Assembly (NCBI GenBank): GCA_902493895.1
Contig: CABUQW010000019.1
Location: 1 to 40,469 of the forward strand
From: an uncultured Collinsella sp.
Lineage (GTDB): Bacteria > Actinomycetota > Coriobacteriia > Coriobacteriales > Coriobacteriaceae
Direction: 5' to 3'
DNA length: 40,469 nt
Below the pieces are notes generated by a model, which saw only the letters and a list, made by a program, of their open reading frames with translations, did no database searches and was not told the origin of the DNA. The stretch's first letter is position 1. Each line of letters begins with the position of its first letter. Position numbers and translations under genes: made by a program. Shown in pieces: positions 15,964-23,339 of the stretch.

Positions 15964-17427
15964 CTACTCGTCGTGCTTCTCCTCACGGCGTGCAGCAGCG
16001 CGTGCGTCGTGGATGCCCTTGATCGCGGCATGGCGAGCCGTTCGGGCATCATGGATGGCGTCGCGAGCCTCGGCGGTCGTTGCCTTGGCAGAGCGCAACT
16101 TGGCGGCCAGATCGGGGTTGGTTTCGGCGACCGCGGTAATCGCGGGGCCGTCGAGCTCCTCTTGCGTGGGCTCGGCCAAAAAGTCGATAGCATACTGGGC
16201 GGCCACCATGGAGCCCTTTGCCAGAACGGTCTCGTCGATCTTGTAGAAGCAGGAATGTTGGGCGTACGTGGCGCCAATCTTGGGGTTGCGCGTACCTACA
16301 AAGGCGAGCACGCCCGGTACGCGACGCAGGTACTCCGAAAAATCCTCGCCCGAAAGCGTGCCGCGATAATGGCCTTGGCCGGTGGGGCCCAGGCACTTGA
16401 TTACAGCCTGACGGCAGCGCTCGCTCGAGGCGGCGTCGTTTTCGACCTTGTAGTTGGCGATGGTGTAGTCGGTGAGCTCTGCCTCGGCGCCCAGAGCTGC
16501 CGCGGTATGCTCCACGATGCGGCGCATGAGCTCCGGCATTTCCTCGTGGGTCGAATCGCCGTAGGTGCGCACTGTGCCGGCGAGGTAGGCCGTGCCGGCG
16601 ATAACGTTGCGCGCGGTGCCGCCGTGCAGCTCGCCGACGGTGATGACGGCCGGCTCGTAGGGGCTGATTTCGCGCGAGACGATGGTCTGCAGGGCGTTGA
16701 CAATTTCGGCGGCAACCATAACGGCGTCGTGGCCGCGCTGGGGCATGGCGCCGTGGCACGAGGTGCCGCGGACATCGATGCGGAACCAGTCGGTATTGGC
16801 CATGCGCGGGCCGGGCTCGCAGCTCACGGTGCCGGCATCGACCTCACTCCAGATGTGCGCGGCGTAGGCGCCATCGACGCCGTCGAGCACACCCGTGCCG
16901 ATCATGAGCTTGGCGCCCTGGCCGTTTTCCTCGCTGGGCTGGAAGACGATGCGGACTTCGCCGTGGATGTCGTCGGTCATATGGCGCAGGATTTGCAGCG
17001 TGCCGAGCATCATGGCGATATGACAGTCGTGACCGCAGGCGTGCATGCAACCCTCATTGACGCTGGCGAACTCCTCGCCGGTCTGCTCGGTGACGGGCAG
17101 GGCGTCGATATCGGCGCGCAGCAGGATACGGCGGCGTGGCGTGCCGTCCTCGCGATAGGCGTCGGGCGCGGTGCCGCGAAGGGTCGCCACAAGGCCCGTC
17201 TTAAGGGGACGCTCGTAGGGGATATTCATGGCGTCGAGCTGGTTGGCGATGTCAGAAGTCGTGCGCTCCTCGGCGAGGCTCAGCTCCGGGTGCTTATGGA
17301 AGTGCCGACGCTGCTTGATGATGTAGGGCTCAAACTCGGCGGCGATATCTTGGATGGCTGCGGTGACGTCGTCAGCCGCGCGAGCCTCGGTCGCCGCCAT
17401 AATCTGCTGTGCCTTGGTCTTCGTCAT
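15964..17427 (-). CDS. M20D-family amidohydrolase (N-acyl-amino-acid/hippurate hydrolase-like)
   Basis: 487-residue cytoplasmic metallopeptidase-like enzyme that removes acyl groups from N-acyl amino acids or related amides; the exact substrate is not readable. Motifs are HKHPELS (44-50), RADIDALPV (104-112), HACGHDCH (129-136, with the metal Cys131 and His133), QPSEENGQGA (163-172, metal and catalytic Glu) and SGEDFSEY near the C-terminus. ATG 17427 has AAGGAG upstream, and the very long reading upstream of it overlaps the divergent gene. Residues 426-487 form an unusual Ala-rich charged helical tail (ARTARHAA, HDARAAARREEKHDE) beyond the usual domain. Confidence 0.88.
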   Translation of the reverse strand: MTKTKAQQIMAATEARAADDVTAAIQDIAAEFEPYIIKQRRHFHKHPELSLAEERTTSDIANQLDAMNIPYERPLKTGLVATLRGTAPDAYREDGTPRRRILLRADIDALPVTEQTGEEFASVNEGCMHACGHDCHIAMMLGTLQILRHMTDDIHGEVRIVFQPSEENGQGAKLMIGTGVLDGVDGAYAAHIWSEVDAGTVSCEPGPRMANTDWFRIDVRGTSCHGAMPQRGHDAVMVAAEIVNALQTIVSREISPYEPAVITVGELHGGTARNVIAGTAYLAGTVRTYGDSTHEEMPELMRRIVEHTAAALGAEAELTDYTIANYKVENDAASSERCRQAVIKCLGPTGQGHYRGTLSGEDFSEYLRRVPGVLAFVGTRNPKIGATYAQHSCFYKIDETVLAKGSMVAAQYAIDFLAEPTQEELDGPAITAVAETNPDLAAKLRSAKATTAEARDAIHDARTARHAAIKGIHDARAAARREEKHDE

Positions 17428-17595
17428 GGTCGATTTGCTCCTTGCTGGGTTGATCGCAAAATCGTACAGGCTCTCTCCAGTATGCCACCTGCCGCTAGGG
17501 CTGGTAAAGTTGCCGTTTGCCGCTTGGGGTTTTGTAGCTGGAGCGGGGGAGTACACTCGGGGGTGTTGAATTTCCTGCCAGAGATGGGGATGCCC

Positions 17596-19233
17596 ATGCA
17601 ACATATCGATCGGATTATCCGCTCCAAGAACGTCTTTACCGCGCAAGACGGCATCGATACCGCCCGCGAGCTGTCGATTGCCATCGCAGGCGACCGTATC
17701 GTCGCAGTCGGTGCGCCCGATGACGTGATCGCCGCCGCTCCTGCCGCCATGTCGGTTATCGACTACGGCGAGCAGTTCGTCTGCCCCGGTTTCCATGACG
17801 CTCATCTGCACTTCTTCCATACCTCGGTCGGTTCCTCGCCGTACATGCTCATGGATATGGGCACGTCCGAGGCTGCGCTGGTGCAGCACGCGCTCGAGTT
17901 TTCCAAGGACCTGCCCGATGACGCTTGGGTTGTGACGCAGGGCTGGCGCGACTATCGTTGGGACCCGCCCGAGCATCCTACCAAGGCGTCGCTCGATGCG
18001 GCATTCCCCGATCGTCCCTGCGTTATGTATTCGGGCGACGGGCACACGCTTTGGCTCAACAGCCGCGCACTCGAGGCGCTCGGCGTCACACGCGACAGCG
18101 AGCCGCCAGCGGGCGGCAGTTACGACAAGGATGCAAACGGCGAGCTCACGGGCATTGCTCACGAGGCGGCTGCCATGCAGCTGCTACCGCGCTGCCTTGA
18201 GTGGCTGGGGGAGGATCGCATTGCAAGCGCTTACTCCGATCAAATGAGGCGTATGGCCGAGCAGGGCATCACCTCGATATGCGATATGTCGCTCATGCCC
18301 ATGCCGGGCTGCGATTTTATCCGCGACGACGTCTACGACAAACTGCAGGCAGCCGGCAAGTTGGGCATCCGAGCCCATCTGTTCCCCACGCTGCTGGATG
18401 ACCAGTCGCGCTTGGAAGAGCTGCAGGCACGTTACGCGAACAACGCGCTGCTCTCGGCGCCAGGCTTTAAGCAGTTCTTCGACGGCGTGTCGAGCGAACA
18501 CACGGCCTATCTCACCGAGCCCTATACCAACCCGCGCTTCCCGGGCGATCAGGGTCGTCTGACGGTTCCTGCCGAGCGTATGCGCAAGCTGGTCCTCGCT
18601 GCCGCGGAGCGCGGTCACACCGTGCGCATCCACGTTATCGGCGACGGCGCCATTCATGCCGCACTCGATATCTTCGAGGAGGCGGCAGAGCTCTACGGCT
18701 TGCCCCAGCACGGCCATAATACGCTTGAGCATTTGGAGAATCTGCTGCCCGAGGACATCGATCGTCTGCGCAAACTCAATGTCATTGCCTCGAGCCAGCC
18801 CTGTCATATCACGCTCGACCCGGGTGGTCCGGAGCGCGACCTGGGCTTGGAGCGCAGCCGCATCATGTGGCCGTTTGCGACCTATAAGCAGCGCGGCATT
18901 CGCCAAGCCTTCGGTACCGACAGCCCTATCACGGCCGTTACCAGCATGAACGTGCTCTACACGGCTATCACGCGCCAGGACCCCAAAAGCCACTGGCCCG
19001 AGGGCGGCTGGTTACCGAGCGAGCGCATCGATGCAGCAACAGCCCTGCGCAACTACACCCTGGGCAGCGCGTACGCAGCGGGCGACGAGCAAAACCTCGG
19101 CAGCTTGGAGCCCGACAAGTATGCCGACCTGGTAGTCCTGGACCAAAACCCGCTCACCATCGACCCCCAAGAGCTCCAGGCTACCAAGGTTCAAGCCACC
19201 TACCTGGCAGGTAACTTGATTTACGAGCGCTAA
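17596..19233 (+). CDS. YtcJ-like metal-dependent amidohydrolase
   Basis: 545-residue enzyme of the amidohydrolase superfamily, YtcJ/amidohydrolase-3 type, which hydrolyses amide or related bonds; substrate unknown. It has an N-terminal beta-sandwich segment, GFHDAHLHFFH (metal pair His70-x-His72), HVIGDGAIHAALDIFE (metal His), then HITLDPGG and FGTDSPI with a late Asp ligand. The sandwich then closes at ADLVVLDQNPL. Three in-frame ATGs (17584, 17590, 17596) are close together; 17596 is preferred because a GGGGA site falls 5 nt before it. Divergent from the M20 gene, which may share substrate or regulation. Confidence 0.87.
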   Translation: MQHIDRIIRSKNVFTAQDGIDTARELSIAIAGDRIVAVGAPDDVIAAAPAAMSVIDYGEQFVCPGFHDAHLHFFHTSVGSSPYMLMDMGTSEAALVQHALEFSKDLPDDAWVVTQGWRDYRWDPPEHPTKASLDAAFPDRPCVMYSGDGHTLWLNSRALEALGVTRDSEPPAGGSYDKDANGELTGIAHEAAAMQLLPRCLEWLGEDRIASAYSDQMRRMAEQGITSICDMSLMPMPGCDFIRDDVYDKLQAAGKLGIRAHLFPTLLDDQSRLEELQARYANNALLSAPGFKQFFDGVSSEHTAYLTEPYTNPRFPGDQGRLTVPAERMRKLVLAAAERGHTVRIHVIGDGAIHAALDIFEEAAELYGLPQHGHNTLEHLENLLPEDIDRLRKLNVIASSQPCHITLDPGGPERDLGLERSRIMWPFATYKQRGIRQAFGTDSPITAVTSMNVLYTAITRQDPKSHWPEGGWLPSERIDAATALRNYTLGSAYAAGDEQNLGSLEPDKYADLVVLDQNPLTIDPQELQATKVQATYLAGNLIYER

Positions 19234-19253
19234 GTATTCATGCCGTACCGTTA

Positions 19254-19303
19254 AGCGCGGCTCGGGCAGCCAATTTTGGGATAACGCTCGAGCCGCGTTT
19301 GTT
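19254..19303 (+). terminator. Terminator of the YtcJ-like gene
   Basis: CGCGGCTCG (19256-19264) pairs with CGAGCCGCG (19289-19297) around a 24-nt loop, followed by TTTGTTTG. Confidence 0.6.
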
Positions 19304-19488
19304 TGCCGGTGAGGATGTGTTAGGAGCGTCCCCGCTCTGATGGATTTGGGCGCAGGGCGGAGGTGCTGCTGCCCCGCGCTCAAATTGGACACCAGCAATG
19401 CTATCTCTTGGTGTTTTGCATACTTCCCATTACAGATTGCATAAAAAGGCTGGGATGTCCTTCCTGATCCTGATGTACCCCCGCCCGT

Positions 19489-19728
19489 GCCGTGCAAAAA
19501 ACGGAGTATTCAGCACCGCGAGCTCTGCCGGTGCCGCTGCGGCTGAGTAACGTTGCGGAGATTGACGTCATTTTGGGGTCCGGCGCGGCGCGAAGCATGC
19601 TTTTTTGTCCTGACGGGGTTTGCCTGCCGACTCAAATCGCCGGTCGAAGGCGTCCTTGGGACCAATATGGTGTGTCCGGCGTGTATGCAGCCGTCCTGGC
19701 TTGCTGAATACTCCCAAAAATGCACGGC
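19489..19728. repeat. Long-range inverted repeat I (27-nt arms, 186-nt interior)
   Basis: Left arm 19489-19515 is GCCGTGCA, AAAAAC, GGAGTATTCAGCA. Right arm 19702-19728 is the inverse of the first and third blocks but keeps an A5 run in the middle, so A5 faces A5 in the folded form. The 21 other bases match perfectly. Confidence 0.8.
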
Positions 19729-19786
19729 GCTCCCCAGGGGACCCGTGCGCGCAGCGAAAACCATGCCCACGTTCCTATCCGCATCG

Positions 19787-20036
19787 CCATTTTGCTGCAC
19801 TGACTTTTCTGAATGCCGGGACCGAATTAGTTAACCTGCCTCCCGTGTGGCTCCGGAGGGGCGGGGCATAAGGTTTATCGCGAGTTCCGCACGAGCCGAA
19901 GGCCACTTAATGTGGCCTTCGTGCGAGCAGGACTGCCCGAGCAGGAAACCTTATGCCCCGCCCCTCCGGAGCCACACGGGAGGCATCGCTAAGTTATCCT
20001 CCGGCATTCAGAAAATCTAAGTGCCAAAAAATAAGA
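19787..20036. repeat. Long inverted repeat II with perfect 40-bp core arms
   Basis: Core arms 19837-19876 and 19946-19985 are exactly complementary over 40 bp. Outside them, 19805-19819 pairs perfectly with 20001-20015 (TTTTCTGAATGCCGG), and weaker matching reaches about 19787 and 20036. The 69-nt interior holds a further hairpin with GAAGGCCAC inverted as GTGGCCTTC. No transposase is nearby. Confidence 0.88.
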
Positions 20037-20111
20037 TTTTTTGACTCCGTGTTGTATAACCCGCCATTCGTGGGTACCATTCAACGCGTACGCAAACAAA
20101 AAGGGTTAATT

Positions 20112-20130
20112 CGCGCGGTATAACCGCGCG
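20112..20130 (+). promoter_or_regulatory. Hairpin in the groES leader
   Basis: CGCGCGGT (20112-20119), loop ATA, ACCGCGCG (20123-20130), ending about 7 nt before the AAAGGAGGAG ribosome site. No CIRCE (TTAGCACTC, 9 bp, GAGTGCTAA) and no HAIR (CTTGAGT, 7 bp, ACTCAAG) operator was found upstream. Confidence 0.5.
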
Positions 20131-20152
20131 GCCCAAAAAGGAGGAGACAAGC

Positions 20153-20446
20153 ATGTCGTCTTTGAAGCCGCTTGCAGATCGTGTTCTGGTCAAGCCCGAC
20201 GAGGCCGAGCAGAAGACCGCTTCTGGTCTGTATATCGCCAGCAACGCTCAGGAGAAGCCGCAGCGCGGCACCATCGTTGCCGTGGGCGCCGGCAAGGTCA
20301 ACGACAAGGGTGAGCGCATCCCCATGGACGTTCAGGTCGGCGACGTTGTCATCTACGGTAAGTTCGGTGGCAACGAGGTCAAGGTCGACGGCGAGAAGTA
20401 TCTGCTGATGCGCGCCGACGACATCTACGCCGTCGTCGAGGCCTAG
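20153..20446 (+). CDS. groES: Co-chaperonin GroES
   Basis: 97-residue subunit of the heptameric lid of the GroEL folding chamber. The sequence LKPLADRVLVKPDEAEQKTASGLYI is typical, with the mobile loop about residues 17-35 and a dome loop around 45-55. The domain end KYLLMRADDIYAVVEA matches the family. ATG 20153 follows AAAGGAGGAGACAAGC. The gene is 96 bp upstream of groEL with no terminator between them, so the two are co-transcribed. Heat-shock control cannot be assigned to CIRCE or HAIR from visible sites. Confidence 0.98.
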   Translation: MSSLKPLADRVLVKPDEAEQKTASGLYIASNAQEKPQRGTIVAVGAGKVNDKGERIPMDVQVGDVVIYGKFGGNEVKVDGEKYLLMRADDIYAVVEA

Positions 20447-20542
20447 TCTCGTCAGAATCTCTGATTCGTCTTTGAACGCGCCCGCCGCATAGGACTCGGA
20501 AGCGGCGACGCGAGTCACATTTCTTTTGGAGGATTACCTACC

Positions 20543-22180
20543 ATGGCAAAGAACATTACGTTCAACACCGATGCCCGCGCTAAGCTTGCCAAGGGCGTCA
20601 ACACTCTGGCCGACGCCGTTACCGTCACCATGGGCCCCAAGGGTCGCTACGTTGCGCTGCAGCGCACGTTCGGTGCCCCGACCATCACCAACGACGGCGT
20701 TTCCGTCGCCAAGGAGATCGAGCTCGAGGACAACATCGAGAACATGGGCGCTCAGCTGGTGAAGGAGGTCGCCACCAAGACCAACGACACCGTGGGTGAC
20801 GGCACCACCACCGCAACTCTGCTCGCTCAGGCCATCGTCAACGACGGCCTGCGCAACGTCGCCGCTGGCGCCAACCCGCTGGCCATTCGTCGCGGCATCG
20901 ACAAGGCCGTTAACGCCGCCGTCGCCGAGATGAAGAAGCAGGCCAAGCCGGTCGAGACCAAGGAGCAGATTGCTTCCGTCGGTACCATCTCCGCCGGTGA
21001 CCCCGAGGTCGGCGAGAAGATCGCCGAGGCCATGGAGGTCGTGGGCAAGGACGGCGTCATCACCGTCGAGGATTCCCAGACGTTCGACATCACCATCGAC
21101 ACCGTCGAGGGCATGCAGTTCGACAAGGGCTATGTCTCCGCTTACTTCGTCACGGACAACGACCGCATGGAGGCCGTGATGAAGGATCCGTACATCCTCA
21201 TCACCGACCAGAAGATTTCCAGTGTTCAGGACATCATGCCCGTTCTCGAGGCTGTCCAGCGCGCTGGCCGTGGCCTGCTCATCATCGCTGAGGACATCGA
21301 CGGCGAGGCTCTGCCGACCCTGGTCCTCAACAAGATCCGTGGCGCCCTCAACGTCTGCGCCGTCAAGGCCCCGGGCTACGGCGATCGCCGCAAGCGCATC
21401 CTCGAGGACATCGCCGTCCTCACCGGTGGCCAGGCTGCCCTGGACGAGCTGGGCGTGAAGGTCGCTGACATCACTGCCGATATGCTCGGTACCGCTAAGT
21501 CCGTCACCATCTCCAAGGACAACACCGTCGTCGTCGGCGGCGCTGGCTCCAAGGAGGCCATCGACGCTCGCATCGCTCAGATCAAGGGCGAGATGGAGAA
21601 CACCACCTCTGACTTCGACCGCGAGAAGCTCCAGGAGCGCCTGGCCAAGCTCTCCGGCGGCGTTGCCGTCATCAAGGTCGGCGCTGCTACCGAGTCCGAG
21701 CTCAAGGAGATCAAGCACCGCGTCGAGGATGCCCTGCAGGCTACCCGCGCTGCTGTCGAGGAGGGTATCGTCGCCGGCGGTGGTGTCGCCTTCATGGACG
21801 CTGCTCCTGCGCTCGACGCTGTCGAGATCGACGACCCCGAGGAGAAGATCGGTGTCGACATCGTCAAGAAGGCTCTGACTGCTCCGGTTGCCACCATCGC
21901 CAAGAACGCTGGCTTTGAGGGCGCTGTCGTGGTCGACAAGGTTGCCGAGCTGCCTGCCGGCCAGGGTCTCAACTCTGCCAACGGCGAGTGGGGCGACATG
22001 ATCGAGATGGGCGTCCTCGACCCCGTCAAGGTCAGCCGCGTCACCCTGCAGAACGCTGCTTCCGTCGCCAGCCTGATCCTCATCACCGAGGCCACCGTCT
22101 CCGATGTGCCCAAAAACACTCAGCTTGAGGACGCTATCGCTGCTGCTACCGCTGGTCAGCAGGGCGGCGGTATGTACTAA
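20543..22180 (+). CDS. groEL: Chaperonin GroEL
   Basis: 545-residue chaperonin forming the double heptameric ring that folds proteins with ATP. The nucleotide-site motif GDGTTT is at residues 85-90, and the N-terminal TMGPKGRYVAL and PTITNDGVSVAKEI blocks are conserved. The C-terminus is short (AAATAGQQGGGMY) rather than a long GGM repeat. ATG 20543 is preceded by GGAGG, 9 nt upstream. Codon use is strongly biased toward C-ending codons, as expected for a highly expressed gene. A long palindromic element starts 30 bp after its stop. Confidence 0.99.
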   Translation: MAKNITFNTDARAKLAKGVNTLADAVTVTMGPKGRYVALQRTFGAPTITNDGVSVAKEIELEDNIENMGAQLVKEVATKTNDTVGDGTTTATLLAQAIVNDGLRNVAAGANPLAIRRGIDKAVNAAVAEMKKQAKPVETKEQIASVGTISAGDPEVGEKIAEAMEVVGKDGVITVEDSQTFDITIDTVEGMQFDKGYVSAYFVTDNDRMEAVMKDPYILITDQKISSVQDIMPVLEAVQRAGRGLLIIAEDIDGEALPTLVLNKIRGALNVCAVKAPGYGDRRKRILEDIAVLTGGQAALDELGVKVADITADMLGTAKSVTISKDNTVVVGGAGSKEAIDARIAQIKGEMENTTSDFDREKLQERLAKLSGGVAVIKVGAATESELKEIKHRVEDALQATRAAVEEGIVAGGGVAFMDAAPALDAVEIDDPEEKIGVDIVKKALTAPVATIAKNAGFEGAVVVDKVAELPAGQGLNSANGEWGDMIEMGVLDPVKVSRVTLQNAASVASLILITEATVSDVPKNTQLEDAIAAATAGQQGGGMY

Positions 22181-22210
22181 GGCCGACAAGGTCTAGAACT
22201 CCCACCGGGA

Positions 22211-22345
22211 ATCCGGGGGCGTGACGGGGTTTCTCTCCGGAACGTCCTCGGACATGCAAAGAGGCTCCGCATCGCGCTTCGCGCTGCGGAGCCTCTTTGC
22301 GTCCTGCGGAATGTTCCGGAGAGAAACCCCGTCACGCCCCCGGAT
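22211..22345. repeat. Nested palindromic element downstream of groEL
   Basis: Outer arms 22211-22243 and 22313-22345 are exactly complementary over 33 bp. Inside, 22256-22271 and 22285-22300 pair perfectly over 16 bp, with a further GCGC/GCGC stem at the tip. Short imperfect segments (GTCCTCGGACAT and GTCCTGCGGAAT) separate the two stems. It may end the groESL transcript, though no T-run follows. Confidence 0.88.
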
Positions 22346-22517
22346 CCCCTGCGTTTACGGCCTTGAGGTCGGCTCGCGGAGAAAGTCGTGGTTGATGGGA
22401 GTACGTGTCCCTTTCGCTGTTTCGCGGCTTTGCCGCGAAAGGCGCGTTACTTTGGGATGGGTGGGGAACGTGGTTGTTGCGGCAACTAATCCCCGCCACA
22501 AATTACCCTCGGCATAC

Positions 22518-22545
22518 TTGCGCGAACGATTGCTCGTGCTACACT
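22518..22545 (+). promoter_or_regulatory. Promoter of the FMN-riboswitch operon
   Basis: TTGCGC (22518-22523), 16 bp, TACACT (22540-22545) with an extended -10 TGC directly before it. Transcription would start around 22552, a few bases before the aptamer. Confidence 0.6.
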
Positions 22546-22556
22546 TGCAATTGCTG

Positions 22557-22740
22557 TTTCAGGGCGGGGTGGAATTCCCCACTGGCGGTAAATCGGGCGG
22601 TGCCAAAGGGGCGCCGTGGAGCAGGCGAGGTGCCTGCGACTGAGCCGATGAGTCCGCGACCCGTGCGTGTGTTGGTTCGCATGCCGGCTGAACTGGTGAG
22701 ATCCCAGTACCAACGGTTAGAGTCCGGATGAAAGAGGCAG
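22557..22740 (+). ncRNA. FMN riboswitch (RFN element)
   Basis: Conserved RFN segments occur in order: AGGGCGGGGTGGAATTCCCC, then ACTGGCGGTAA, a variable stem GCAGGC/GCCTGC, GATGAGTCCGCGACCC, CTGGTGAGATCCCAGTACC and AGAGTCCGGATGAAAGAGG. The element binds FMN and lowers expression of riboflavin genes. The 3' strand of P1 (GAAAGAGG, pairing with CTGTTTC upstream) overlaps the likely ribosome site of the next gene 12 nt before its ATG. No terminator hairpin lies between, so control of translation initiation is the likely mode. Confidence 0.95.
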
Positions 22741-22748
22741 GTGATCTT

Positions 22749-23339
22749 ATGTCTGAACAGTCGCAGCATATCCATTTTGAGAACACGAATAGGTGGAGCA
22801 CCAAACAGCTCGTTACCATGGCGCTGATGTGCGCCCTGGGCGCCCTGTTTATGTACGTGCAGCTGCCTATCCTTCCTTCGGCGCCGTTTTTGACGTATGA
22901 CCCGTCGCTGGTTCCGGCGATGGTGTGCGGGTTTGCATATGGCCCCGGTTCCGGTACCGCTGTTGCTGCTATGGCAATCGTTATCCATGCGCTCACTACG
23001 GGTGACTGGGTCGGTGCGCTTATGAACTTGGTTGCCACGCTGGGCTACATTTTGCCCGCGGCTATCGTCTACCAGAAGATGCATACCTATAAGGGTGCCG
23101 TGATTGGCCTGGTGCTCGGCGTCATTGCCGCTACGGCGCTGTCTATGGTCGCAAACCTTACCATTGGCGTATGGTTCTGGTATGGCTCGGTCGATGCGAT
23201 CGCCCCGCTCATGATTCCTGCCGTACTGCCGTTCAACCTTATCAAGACCGTGCTTAACTCGGTGTTGACGCTGGCGGTGTATAAAGCAGTCTCCAACCTC
23301 ATCACGCCTAAAAAGGACCAGGTCAAAGGCCGCGCATGA
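22749..23339 (+). CDS. ribU: Riboflavin ECF-transporter substrate-binding subunit
   Basis: 196-residue S-component with about six membrane helices. TKQLVTMALMCALGALFMYVQ is the usual start of ECF S-components, including the Ala-rich helix 1 that contacts EcfT. Riboflavin specificity is inferred from the FMN riboswitch just upstream and the RibU-like size. ATG 22749 is chosen because the homology begins shortly after it and the riboswitch 3' end supplies the ribosome site; an in-frame ATG at 22728 lies inside the riboswitch. Its stop overlaps the start of the ATPase gene (ATGA). Confidence 0.9.
   Translation: MSEQSQHIHFENTNRWSTKQLVTMALMCALGALFMYVQLPILPSAPFLTYDPSLVPAMVCGFAYGPGSGTAVAAMAIVIHALTTGDWVGALMNLVATLGYILPAAIVYQKMHTYKGAVIGLVLGVIAATALSMVANLTIGVWFWYGSVDAIAPLMIPAVLPFNLIKTVLNSVLTLAVYKAVSNLITPKKDQVKGRA

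Larger units (their letters stand above)
19304..20152. other. Long non-coding gap upstream of groES, filled by two long-range inverted repeats
   Basis: No convincing gene. Short open frames exist on the minus strand (for example 19510-19800), but they lack ribosome sites and family resemblance and span the repeat arms. The gap contains an inverted repeat at 19489-19728 and another at 19787-20036 (both listed separately), then about 115 bp with a TATAAC box at 20055 and a small hairpin next to the groES ribosome site. Confidence 0.7.

Noticed and set aside
19510..19800. 96-codon minus-strand open frame in the gap before groES
   Set aside because: No ribosome site, no recognisable domain, and it spans the right arm of an inverted repeat. 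A spurious product repeated with the element is possible but not supported.
20037..20152. CIRCE or HAIR heat-shock operator upstream of groES
   Set aside because: Looked for both consensus sequences on both strands; neither is present even with several mismatches.
20534..22189. Open frame of about 550 codons antisense to groEL
   Set aside because: groEL on the plus strand is certain; the antisense frame follows from codon bias.
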